A DNA stretch of 6,334 nucleotides, taken from assembly GCA_030043175.1 (NCBI GenBank), contig JASHYD010000717.1:1-6334 (forward strand). The letters run 5' to 3'. The position numbers were made by a program, and so were the translations under genes. The first letter of the stretch is position 1; each line of letters opens with the position of its first letter. This document shows positions 1-5,480 of this stretch, one piece after another. The stretch is from Xanthobacteraceae bacterium. GTDB lineage: Bacteria > Pseudomonadota > Alphaproteobacteria > Rhizobiales > Xanthobacteraceae. The notes under the pieces were generated by a model. It made no database searches. It was not told where the DNA came from and was given only the letters and a program-made list of their open reading frames with translations.

Positions 1-728
1 AGGTGCAATTCCAACTCCGGAGCGTGCTCGGCATCGATCTGACGCAGGAAGCGCAAGAATTCCTGGTGCCGGTGCCGTGGAAAGCAGCGGCCGCTGACGG
101 TTCCCGCCGCCACGTTCAGCGCTGCAAAGAGTGTGGTCGTGCCATTGCGCACATAGTCGTGAGTCCACGTGCCACAGCGCCCGCGCTTCATGGGCAGTCC
201 AGGTTGCGTGCGGTCCAGGGCCTGAATCTGGCTCTTCTCATCAACGCACAGCACCACCGCATTCTGGGGCGGGTTCAAGTAAACCCCCACCACATCCAAG
301 AGCTTCGCCACGAAATGCGGGTCTCTCGAGAGCTTAAAAGTCTCCTGCCGGTGCGGCTGCAATCCATGCTCACGCCAAATACGTTGAACCGTGCTCGCGT
401 GCACTCCCTGCGCTTTCGCCAGCGTACGCGAGCTCCAGTGCGTCTGACCCTTTGGCTTGGTCTGCAGAGTCGCTTTGATGATCCGTTCCGCCAATCCTGA
501 TTGCGGTCTGCGTCCTCGTCCCTCTGCTACCTCCCACAAGCCTTCTGGCCCCTCGGCGACGACCCGCCGTCGCCAAAGGCGGCACGTATGCCGGTTCACG
601 CCGAGTTCATCAGCAATGGCCAAGTCGCTGTACCCTTGGTGCGCCAGCAGCACGATGCGGCAGCGCGTGACTACTTGCTGGGGGGTGCCGTGCGCACGGA
701 CCCACATTTCAAGCAGCTTCTCCGGCAT
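1..728 (-). CDS. IS630-family transposase, C-terminus beyond the window edge
   Basis: An uninterrupted minus-strand frame starts at the ATG at 728 and gives 242 codons before leaving the window at position 1. The protein begins MPEKLLEMWVRAHGTPQQVV. Residues about 15-60 form a helix-turn-helix region (RCRIVLLAHQGYSDLAIADE, then LGVNRHTCRLWRRRV). A second winged-helix-like stretch follows (THWSSRTLAKAQGVHASTVQ, RIWREHGLQPHR). The DDE catalytic domain then begins at VLCVDEKSQIQALDRTQPG, whose aspartate is the expected first catalytic residue. IS630 transposases are usually about 340-360 aa, so roughly the last third, with the other two acidic residues, lies outside. The enzyme would cut and join DNA at the element ends, targeting TA. 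The same frame stays open upstream of 728 without an ATG, so a non-ATG start farther out is possible. GAGG sits only 3 nt before the ATG. No stop or frameshift is visible, so it may be functional. Confidence 0.9.
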   Translation of the reverse strand, partial: MPEKLLEMWVRAHGTPQQVVTRCRIVLLAHQGYSDLAIADELGVNRHTCRLWRRRVVAEGPEGLWEVAEGRGRRPQSGLAERIIKATLQTKPKGQTHWSSRTLAKAQGVHASTVQRIWREHGLQPHRQETFKLSRDPHFVAKLLDVVGVYLNPPQNAVVLCVDEKSQIQALDRTQPGLPMKRGRCGTWTHDYVRNGTTTLFAALNVAAGTVSGRCFPRHRHQEFLRFLRQIDAEHAPELELH

Positions 729-916
729 CAGCCTCTTCGGCTTCCGCTTCGCGTGCTGTCGCTCCTTAGCCGGCCACGCCTCAGCTCGCTCCCACTCTCC
801 CTTCCCCACCCAACAGCCCCACCGCTCTTCACCGATAAACCGGCCCGCAGATCAAAAGAACGCATCGCCCCGACCTGCATCGTCACCCTCAGCGCTCTAT
901 TGACCCTCGCTGCTGA

Positions 917-959
917 GCTCAGCTATGGCCCGCTCGCTGCTAAATCCCCATAGCTGAGC
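917..959. repeat. 12-bp perfect inverted repeat, possible IS630 end structure
   Basis: GCTCAGCTATGG at 917-928 is the exact reverse complement of CCATAGCTGAGC at 948-959, with a 19-nt spacer. It lies about 190 bp upstream of the IS630 transposase start, where the element's end would be expected. It could therefore be part of a terminal or subterminal repeat. The other end of the element is outside the window, so this cannot be confirmed. No T-tract follows on either strand, which argues against a simple terminator. Confidence 0.6.
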
Positions 960-1007
960 GCGTGGCACCGCCTCATACGTGCCCCTTCCCGCGGTTTCGT
1001 CCCTTGG

Positions 1008-1070
1008 AGGTTTCCAGACGCCGGCCGCGTCGGTGGGGGAATGTTTGTGACGGCCGGCGTCTGGAAACCT
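1008..1070. repeat. 20-bp perfect inverted repeat with 23-nt loop
   Basis: AGGTTTCCAGACGCCGGCCG at 1008-1027 is perfectly mirrored at 1051-1070. The stem can extend outward by a G·T wobble and two more pairs (1005-1007 with 1071-1073). A second, overlapping symmetry exists: TTGTGA at 1045-1050 and TCACAA at 1071-1076 flank the right arm. There is no T-tract, so an intrinsic terminator is unlikely. Candidates are a small palindromic transposable repeat, the scar of a mobile element's paired ends, or a recombinase or regulator site. The family is not recognised. Confidence 0.8.
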
Positions 1071-1237
1071 TCACAAGTCCGGACATCCCGACCCTTCCCA
1101 AGCACCCGGAACCGGGTGTAGCCTAGAAGTTGCAAGCCACCCAACGGGACGTGCTGAAGTCTCCGGGGGTGAACGGCAACGTCGGCCCCCACGGCGGGCG
1201 AGCATCCGGAAATGCAATCCACGTCGTTGCATGCAAT

Positions 1238-1243
1238 GGGAGA
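1238..1243 (+). promoter_or_regulatory. Ribosome binding site deciding the start of the exported-protein gene
   Basis: GGGAGA lies 6 nt before the ATG at 1250. It supports that start over the far upstream in-frame start at 1130, which would put 40 unsuitable residues in front of the signal peptide. Confidence 0.6.
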
Positions 1244-1249
1244 ATCATC

Positions 1250-2173
1250 ATGAACCGACGTACCACGTTTATGCTGACCGCCATGATCTTGGGGTTGGCG
1301 ATTTCTCCAGCGCTTGCCGTGGACAACGGTTCCCCCCTTCCCGATTTCTCCGGTCAGTGGGGACGGGATATGTTGTTTTTCGAACCGCCGCCTTCAGGTC
1401 CGGGTCCCCTCATCAACTCAGTCCGCAAGACCGACGGTACCGTCGTCCCGCGGGACCCCTGTTGTACGATCGTGACGCAGGGAGGGTGGTTTGGTGATTA
1501 TACCAGCCCGATCCTAAAACCAGAGGCCGCACAAGCCGTCAGGAAGTTCGACGACTTAGCCGCGGCCGGGACAGTGGTGCCGGATTCGCACAATACGTGC
1601 TGGCCTGAGCCCCCGCCTTATGCCATGGCGCTCCATTTCGGTGTGCACATTCTGCAGCAGAGAGATGAAGTCACGCTGCTTTACCTGCTCTACAACACCG
1701 TGCGCCATGTCCGCCTGAACGAATCACATCCTGAGAACCTGACGCCAAGCTGGCAGGGCCACTCGGTCGGCCGGTACGAGGGTGACACGCTAGTGATCGA
1801 CACCGTCGGCATCAAGGTTTCACCGCTCTCGACGGTTGATCCTTTCGGTACTCCGCACAGCAAAGCGCTGCATGTCGTCGAGCGCTACCGCCTGATCGAC
1901 GGCGAAGCCGCCGCCGAAGACCAACAAAAGCACGGCGCCATATTTAGGCCCACACCTCCTTACGGGCGCGGCACCATTGACCCAGACACCGCGAAAAAGG
2001 GGTTGCAAGTCGAGTTCACCGTGGAGGACCCAGACGTTTTCACTACACCCTGGTCGGGGCGGGTTACCTATCGTCGCCTCATCGGCTACTGGCCGGAAGC
2101 CGTCTGCGCGGAAAATCCATTCTTCTTGGGTTCGGACGCTGCGATGCCCACGGCGTACACGCCAGATTTCTGA
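1250..2173 (+). CDS. Exported protein of unknown function, 307 aa
   Basis: The chosen start is the ATG at 1250 because a Shine-Dalgarno GGGAGA sits 6 nt upstream and the protein then opens with a typical Sec signal peptide: MNRR, a hydrophobic core FMLTAMILGLAI, and a cleavage site after PALA (about residue 22). The mature protein begins VDNGSPLPDFSGQW. It has a paired CC near residue 64, a lone Cys in TCWPEPPPYAMALHFGVHIL, and near residue 180 the block GHSVGRYEGDTLVIDTVGI. The C-terminal half contains VEFTVEDPDVFTTPWSGRVT. The 'DFSG.W' opening and the 'G.S.G.yEGDTLViDT.G' block recur in a widespread family of uncharacterised periplasmic proteins of soil Proteobacteria and Acidobacteria; this is recalled, and no enzymatic role is known to me. 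It is full length, without frameshifts, and the best preserved gene here. It stands alone, with no neighbour on the same strand close enough for an operon. Confidence 0.88.
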   Translation: MNRRTTFMLTAMILGLAISPALAVDNGSPLPDFSGQWGRDMLFFEPPPSGPGPLINSVRKTDGTVVPRDPCCTIVTQGGWFGDYTSPILKPEAAQAVRKFDDLAAAGTVVPDSHNTCWPEPPPYAMALHFGVHILQQRDEVTLLYLLYNTVRHVRLNESHPENLTPSWQGHSVGRYEGDTLVIDTVGIKVSPLSTVDPFGTPHSKALHVVERYRLIDGEAAAEDQQKHGAIFRPTPPYGRGTIDPDTAKKGLQVEFTVEDPDVFTTPWSGRVTYRRLIGYWPEAVCAENPFFLGSDAAMPTAYTPDF

Positions 2174-2347
2174 GCGGCGAAAGCCAAAAAGTGGTAACTG
2201 TGACGCGTGTAACTCGGCCCCTAGACGACTGACCGCTCCGGGTCACGTTCAGACCAAATCGGAAGCTGCATCGTTGCCCGTCCGCTGGTCCGGTCCTCCT
2301 ACGGGAGCTGACGTTTGCGTTCGTCCTGAACGACGCGCTCGTTCTCG
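2174..2347. other. Intergenic spacer, nothing recognised
   Basis: The 174 bases between the two convergent genes hold no supported ORF and no clear terminator hairpin. Only imperfect inverted symmetry around 2315-2335 (GCGTTCGT facing ACGACGC) is visible, without a T-tract. Confidence 0.4.
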
Positions 2348-2614
2348 TCAACGCCCGCTGCCCGTGGCCAACCACTCCCCATCGAACCGCTTGGCAAACG
2401 CCCCCGCATCCGACTTCGAGAAGCAGAACATCACAAACCGGAGATCATCGTGGCGCAGAGAGTACGTGAGCTGCGCGGCCGATGGGACACCGGCAGCGCA
2501 AAACATCACCTCTCTGCTCACGGGGTCCCGCACCTTTTCTGCCGGGAGCGCCACCGCGATGCGGCCATTTGGGCTTGAGATCACCGCGGGTGATTTCGCC
2601 TTTGCGGACGTCAT
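2348..2614 (-). CDS. Small Bradyrhizobium-type hypothetical protein, copy A, with an internally shifted segment
   Basis: This 88-aa open frame starts at the ATG at 2614. From residue 19 on it reads [56 protein letters not shown]. This matches the paralogue at 3153-3446 and a family of about 85-aa hypothetical proteins I recall from Bradyrhizobium. Residues 3-18 ([16 protein letters not shown]) do not match. In the neighbouring frame the same DNA reads [16 protein letters not shown], which does match the paralogue. Alignment with copy B shows one base missing near 2608 and one extra base near 2553-2556, so the frame is lost and then regained over about 52 bases. The product would keep most of the domain but lose the conserved basic N-terminus. 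Function is unknown; no catalytic motif is evident. It may be a decaying gene, or the two indels may be sequencing errors. Confidence 0.6.
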   Translation of the reverse strand: MTSAKAKSPAVISSPNGRIAVALPAEKVRDPVSREVMFCAAGVPSAAQLTYSLRHDDLRFVMFCFSKSDAGAFAKRFDGEWLATGSGR

Positions 2615-2760
2615 CTGTCCGCTCGCGAACCCGTGATAAGGCGCGAGGAATCAGTCGCGAAAGTGTGACGTGAGGGCGGGGAACGAGAAATTGTCCAACG
2701 GACTTTCCGTGTGTTGGCCGATGCGCCTATCGGTCACCGTCCTTTTCTCCTGGGGGGGCC

Positions 2761-2916
2761 ATGCACAAGATCGGCACGGCAATCGTTGCATCAACCATTT
2801 TTATCGGTCCCATCGCCGGCGCCGTGCTTCCATTTTCTCGCGGTTGGCTATGGTGCGTACTGGCTAGTAGGGCGGCGCCGCAAAGCCAATGGCCCTACGG
2901 CGCTGATGCGCGCTGA
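2761..2916 (+). pseudogene. Small membrane protein, frameshifted at a T-run
   Basis: The ATG at 2761 follows a G7 run (2752-2758). The frame reads MHKIGTAIVASTIFIGPIAG AVLPF, a clear hydrophobic membrane segment, then turns into SRGWLWCVLASRAAP and stops at 2914-2916. In the next frame, straight after the TTTT run at 2833-2836, the DNA reads FLAVGYGAYWLVGRRRKANG, a second hydrophobic stretch ending in basic residues that naturally continues the protein. Removing one T joins the two into a small inner-membrane protein with one long or two short transmembrane helices and a cytoplasmic basic tail. This is the form expected of a short alphaproteobacterial membrane peptide. Where the repaired protein would end is unclear, because the second frame stays open to 3148. 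Function is unknown. It is either a pseudogene or a sequencing error in the homopolymer. Confidence 0.55.
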
Positions 2917-3096
2917 GGCCGCAGAAGTAGCCACCAACTTGCGCAAGTCCCGTCGAATGTCGGGGCACAGCCTCCGGCGGCGCTGGAGCCGCCAAGTATC
3001 GGGGGAAGGGTCGTCGTCATTCGACTTTGGCAATTCGAACAGTTCCGACCTAAACGGATGGCGCCCATTCCGCACGCCACGTGTCGTTAGGTCGAA

Positions 3097-3133
3097 GACC
3101 CCAGGGCTTCCCCCCTCAGCAAGCCCTGGGGTC
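3097..3133. repeat. Strong 13-bp hairpin, possible transcription terminator
   Basis: GACCCCAGGGCTT at 3097-3109 pairs perfectly with AAGCCCTGGGGTC at 3121-3133 around an 11-nt C-rich loop. On the plus strand it is followed by ATCTCTCCTTCTTAA, pyrimidine-rich but not a true T-run. On the minus strand no T-run follows. It lies between the end of copy B (minus, stop at 3153) and the frameshifted membrane-protein gene (plus), so it sits between converging genes, where a bidirectional terminator would make sense. Confidence 0.55.
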
Positions 3134-3152
3134 ATCTCTCCTTCTTAACGCC

Positions 3153-3446
3153 TTAACGTCCTCGTAGGACGCCGGCACCTTGGCGCCGCGTCGCCGGCAA
3201 GCGCTCACCCTCAAATCGCTTGACAAACGCCCCCCGCGTCTTCCGACTTGGACAAGCAGAACACCACCAAGTCGCTATCGTCGAGGCGAAGAGAATACGT
3301 GAGCGGGGTCGCCGACAGGACACCGGCAGCGCAAAAATCACCTCACGGTCCACGGGGTCCCGCGCCTTTTCGGAGGGGAGCGCCACGTGATGCGGCCATT
3401 TACGCTTGAGATCGTCGCGGATGATTTCGCCCTTGCGGCGGGTCAT
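3153..3446 (-). pseudogene. Small Bradyrhizobium-type hypothetical protein, copy B, with two compensating frameshifts
   Basis: The ATG at 3446 opens [38 protein letters not shown], the intact N-terminus of the family shared with copy A. One base is missing after the A-run at 3333-3337: copy A has CAAAACATC where this copy has CAAAAATC. The frame then turns into unrelated [15 protein letters not shown]. The adjacent frame carries the true continuation [35 protein letters not shown]. An extra C in the C6 run at 3230-3235 (C5 in copy A) restores the first frame, which ends [20 protein letters not shown] and stops at 3153. A continuous frame from 3446 to 3153 exists, so a 97-aa chimeric product with a scrambled middle could still be made. 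It lies 13 nt downstream of the winged-helix-like gene on the same strand, suggesting a two-gene unit. Function is unknown. Confidence 0.65.
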
Positions 3447-3459
3447 CGCCGCGTCGCCA

Positions 3460-3753
3460 TCAGCCTCGTGGCCGGAACCTTGAATTCCGCCCGTGCCCTT
3501 CTCGCTCGCGGAGTGCCTCCCGTCCGGCGTCCGTAATCTTGATGCAGCCAATTTCGATGGTCTGATCGCCAGACATAATGCTCTCACGCTGGATTGTTGC
3601 GAGCCCATTGCGGAGGAGGCGGCCTAACATGTGAGGTGACACGCCGTGTGCGAACAGAAGCACCTCGGTGAGGCCGCTCTGACTGCTGGCAAGGAATTGA
3701 AGCGCCTGCCGCCGCTCCGCGCTTAGGCGACGCCTCGTCTTCGTCCCTTTCAT
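3460..3753 (-). CDS. Small winged-helix-like hypothetical protein, 97 aa
   Basis: The ATG at 3753 has AAGG 5 nt upstream (plus-strand positions 3759-3762). The product begins [20 protein letters not shown], very basic, followed by [37 protein letters not shown] and [15 protein letters not shown]. The 'LSAERRQAL.fLA' opening, the helix '[12 protein letters not shown]' and the closing 'ITDAGREAL' resemble short winged-helix-like proteins that are abundant and uncharacterised in Bradyrhizobium. The 'I.ITDAGR.AL' phrase is typical of the wing and last helix of MarR/PadR-like folds. DNA binding is therefore a reasonable guess but unproven. No frameshift is visible. It ends 13 nt before copy B, so the two were probably co-transcribed. 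The last residues ([11 protein letters not shown]) are less conserved-looking. Confidence 0.72.
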   Translation of the reverse strand: MKGTKTRRRLSAERRQALQFLASSQSGLTEVLLFAHGVSPHMLGRLLRNGLATIQRESIMSGDQTIEIGCIKITDAGREALREREGHGRNSRFRPRG

Positions 3754-3792
3754 GATTACCTTACAAGACCCAGGTCCGCGTGTGCGCTCGTC

Positions 3793-3802
3793 ACCGCGCG
3801 GT
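3793..3802. promoter_or_regulatory. Palindromic motif upstream of the winged-helix-like gene
   Basis: ACCGCGCGGT is a perfect 10-bp palindrome 40 bp upstream of the start at 3753. It is overlapped by a direct repeat GTCAC at 3790-3794 and 3801-3805. Its place upstream of a putative DNA-binding protein would suit an autoregulatory operator, but a GC-rich palindrome of this length can arise by chance. Confidence 0.2.
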
Positions 3803-3902
3803 CACAAGCATGAGGCAAGCCCGATCAGACATTCGGTGGGCCGAAAGTGGCCATCAAAGCGAAAAAATGAGGACATGAAGTCTGAATAGCGACGGCCGGT
3901 AA

Positions 3903-4049
3903 TCACCTATTCCAAATCTCGCTCCTCTCCCGCTGCACGGCGATGCCGGAGGGATTACGAACCTTGATCCAGACGCGGCACGGGCCGGATCGATAGGTGC
4001 CATCGATGAAGGCCCTCGGGGTGAAGCCCTTTTCCGATCGCCAAGGCAT
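3903..4049 (-). CDS. 48-aa hypothetical ORF
   Basis: The minus-strand ATG at 4049 opens MPWRSEKGFTPRAFIDGTYR, continues SGPCRVWIKVRNPSGIAVQR and ends ERSEIWNR with a stop at 3903-3905. The composition is protein-like (aromatic and charged residues well spread), and the 'FIDGTYRSGPCRVWIKVRNP' phrase resembles short Bradyrhizobium hypothetical proteins that I recall only loosely. A stop codon lies two codons upstream of the ATG, so the frame cannot extend. The stub of copy C (4061-4088) is immediately upstream on the same strand, so this may be the surviving piece of a longer rearranged gene rather than a true complete protein. No function is suggested. Confidence 0.42.
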   Translation of the reverse strand: MPWRSEKGFTPRAFIDGTYRSGPCRVWIKVRNPSGIAVQRERSEIWNR

Positions 4050-4060
4050 GGACCATCACA

Positions 4061-4088
4061 GGTGATTTCCCCTTTTGCGGCGGATCAT
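4061..4088 (-). pseudogene. N-terminal stub of the RRKGEI small-protein family, copy C
   Basis: The minus strand from the ATG at 4088 reads ATGATCCGCCGCAAAAGGGG, then AAATCACC, nearly identical to the starts of copies A and B. Literal translation gives MIRRKRGNHL and a stop. Dropping one A from the AAAA run gives MIRRKGEIT, the family N-terminus. Similarity ends right after ACC, where unrelated sequence leading into the 48-aa ORF begins. Its ATG overlaps the stop of the 72-aa ORF upstream (ATGA at 4088-4085). Confidence 0.5.
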
Positions 4089-4303
4089 GATTTGCCGACC
4101 CTACGCTTAATAACCGCCCGCCATCGCACCGATGGCGCAGGCGACTCTTGATCAGCATCAGGTGCAGCTGCCAAAGCTTGATTGGGCACCGAGGCGCCGC
4201 CATGAATCCGATGGAAGCCAGCGGCCCTGAGAACGACGGAGATCGCGCCCCAGGCGACGTTCGCCCGAAAGGCGGAGCGCCACCTCCGCGGGAAGGAGGC
4301 CAT
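4085..4303 (-). CDS. 72-aa hypothetical ORF, uncertain
   Basis: The ATG at 4303 has a strong Shine-Dalgarno GGGAGG 6 nt upstream, and the ORF ends at 4085 in an ATGA overlap with the start of the copy C stub. It begins MASFPRRWRSAFRANVAWGA ISVVLRAAGFHRIHGG and ends VIKRRVGKS. The first half has the high third-position GC expected of genes here, the second half less so. I recognise no family. It lies 45 bp downstream of the substrate-binding-protein fragment on the same strand. An overlapping 117-aa frame (3955-4308) is an alternative, and either could be a chance ORF. Confidence 0.28.
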   Translation of the reverse strand: MASFPRRWRSAFRANVAWGAISVVLRAAGFHRIHGGASVPNQALAAAPDADQESPAPSVRWRAVIKRRVGKS

Positions 4304-4348
4304 GTCACCCCTCCCCGCGCAGCTCCCCGGCTACCTAACCGCCGTGTC

Positions 4349-4627
4349 TCAACCGCCGACCTCGCCCGTCATCACTGGGCCGAACAATTCCCAGCTCGTG
4401 CCGTTGAACCGCTCCATCTGCATCTGTTTGATCGGCGCAAAATCGTTGGGGCCCGTGTTGATCTTGATGCCCGGCAGCAGCATGCCGAGCTCCAAGTTCT
4501 TAAGGCTCGCGGCCTGCTTCATGATGTTCTCGCGGGTGAGGTTGTCACCGCTCTGCTTGAGCACCGCAACCAAGGTCTGTGCTACCAGATAACCAAGGAC
4601 GGTGTTGATCGACGTCATGTCGCCGTC
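4349..4627 (-). pseudogene. ABC transporter substrate-binding protein, branched-chain amino acid type, C-terminal fragment only
   Basis: About 92 residues ending at a stop at 4349 read DGDMTSINTVLGYLVAQTLV, AVLKQSGDNLTRENIMKQAA, SLKNLELGMLLPGIKINTGP, NDFAPIKQMQMERFNGTSWE and LFGPVMTGEVGG. This is the characteristic C-terminus of LivK-like (Peripla_BP_6) periplasmic binding proteins: 'GY..AQTLV.VLKQ.GD.LTRENIM.QA..L', then 'LLPGI.INT.P.DF.PI.Q.Qm..F.G..W'. Intact members are about 380-420 aa and deliver branched-chain amino acids or aromatic compounds to a LivHMGF permease. Here the N-terminal three quarters, including the signal peptide, is missing. Just upstream, a different frame (4615-4722) ends AKADDYVRF before a stop that overlaps the fragment's ATG, possibly more of the same protein after a frameshift. 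No permease or ATPase gene is nearby, so this is a dead remnant. Confidence 0.78.
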
Positions 4628-4754
4628 CGTCGGAAGCGGACATAATCGTCTGCTTTGGCGTTTTCTGTGATGCCGATCACACTTTGGCGGTTTGCAGCAA
4701 CCCACCGATAGGCAGACGCCATTGATCGGAAATCATCCTATGTGAGGCGCGACA

Positions 4755-5245
4755 ATGAATTGGATTTGGGTGTTCGTGAGCTTTGGCGGCCGGCTCGATC
4801 GTGAGCGGTACAAAACAGCTAGCCACATGCTCACCTTGGCGTGCTGGGTAGCGGCAGTGCCCTGTATTGGAGCGATGCTAGAGTTCGGATCGCCGCAATG
4901 TTCTTGCCGGCGATTTGGCCTTGGCTCGCGCTGGCAATAAAGCGGTTGCGTGATAGTGGACGCTCAGCAGGGCTCGGCGTTCCGTTCATGTTGGCTTGGG
5001 TATTCGCAGGAGTCTCTTTGCTGGCGGGCAAGATCGAAATGATCGGCCCGCTAACAACCTTGGGACATTTGTCGTTGCGACCGCAAGCTTTGTCCTACTC
5101 GAGGACAAGATCGGGAAGCTTCTACCCACTAGTCACAAACGTATTAGCCCACTCCTGTATTGGTGGGCCTATCACGCGTTATCAGCACGATGGAGGTTAT
5201 GTGGTGAGCAAACTGGCGAATTTGAACCTGAGAATGAACGCATGA
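4755..5245 (+). pseudogene. DUF805-family inner-membrane protein, frameshifted
   Basis: GAGG at 4744-4747, 7 nt upstream, supports the ATG at 4755. The first frame reads MNWIWVFVSFGGRLDRERYK, then TASHMLTLACWVAAVPCIGA ML, the DUF805 start 'w..fSF.GR..R..Y' plus a first membrane helix. It then degenerates and stops at 4938-4940. From about 4885 the second frame reads RVRIAAMFLPAIWPWLALAI KRLRDSGRSAGLGVPFM, then LAWVFAGVSLLAGKIEMIGP. This is the family's second helix and the signature 'A.KRLhD.G.S', followed by a third helix. One lost base (or two gained) near 4880 explains the break. After about 5060 the third frame (GTFVVATASFVLLEDKIGK) looks more membrane-like than the second (HLSLRPQALSYS), suggesting another indel. 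DUF805 proteins are roughly 110-150 aa and of unknown function. The true end is uncertain; the second frame closes at 5245. Confidence 0.68.
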
Positions 5246-5480
5246 CCGGCGCAAAAGGCGCGGTTTCTGTAGGTGGGTCATATCTGTTTCTGCCCCTTTC
5301 GTCTGGCGGTGCTTACGGCGGGATCACACCGGGTAGGGCTTGTGCGACGAAGTGAATCCGGACTACCATCGCCCTGCTCGCGACCCTGTCTATATTTCCG
5401 ACGTGTGAACGGAGCCCATACTTCCCGGATCAATCCCGCTCGTAGATATTGTTGGCGTGCATGAGCGGCATAGGACGGAC
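5246..5480. other. Gene-free stretch, possible decayed signal-peptide start
   Basis: No supported gene is seen. One frame after an in-frame TGA near 5352 reads IRTTIALLATLSIFPTCERS before a stop, which resembles a lipoprotein or signal-peptide start that has lost its ATG. It is too short to call. Confidence 0.3.

Larger units (their letters stand above)
729..1249. other. Gene-free stretch between the IS630 transposase and the exported-protein gene
   Basis: I see no convincing coding region here. Open frames on both strands lack recognisable protein features. The first 230 bases probably include the upstream end of the IS630 element. The rest holds two strong inverted repeats (listed separately) and, just before the next gene, a 10-bp palindrome TTGCATGCAA at 1227-1236 and a direct repeat ATGCAAT at 1212-1218 and 1231-1237. 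No clear -35/-10 pair could be picked by eye. Confidence 0.6.

Noticed and set aside
3..953. Several plus-strand open frames of 68-165 codons at the left edge
   Set aside because: They are antisense to the uninterrupted IS630 transposase on the minus strand or lie in its upstream region, and show no recognisable protein features.
1130..1249. In-frame upstream extension of the exported-protein gene
   Set aside because: The added 40 residues would bury the signal peptide, and a good ribosome binding site supports the ATG at 1250.
1977..2636. 219-codon plus-strand open frame
   Set aside because: It overlaps the end of the exported-protein gene and runs antisense to copy A. Its Ser/Arg/Pro-rich composition is typical of a shadow frame in GC-rich DNA.
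2721..2867. Signal-like start MRLSVTVLFSWGG on the plus strand
   Set aside because: It runs into a His/Arg-rich shadow of the small membrane protein, which is the better-supported reading.
4148..4645. 165-codon plus-strand open frame
   Set aside because: Its right half is antisense to the clear ABC substrate-binding-protein fragment, and it has no recognisable motif.
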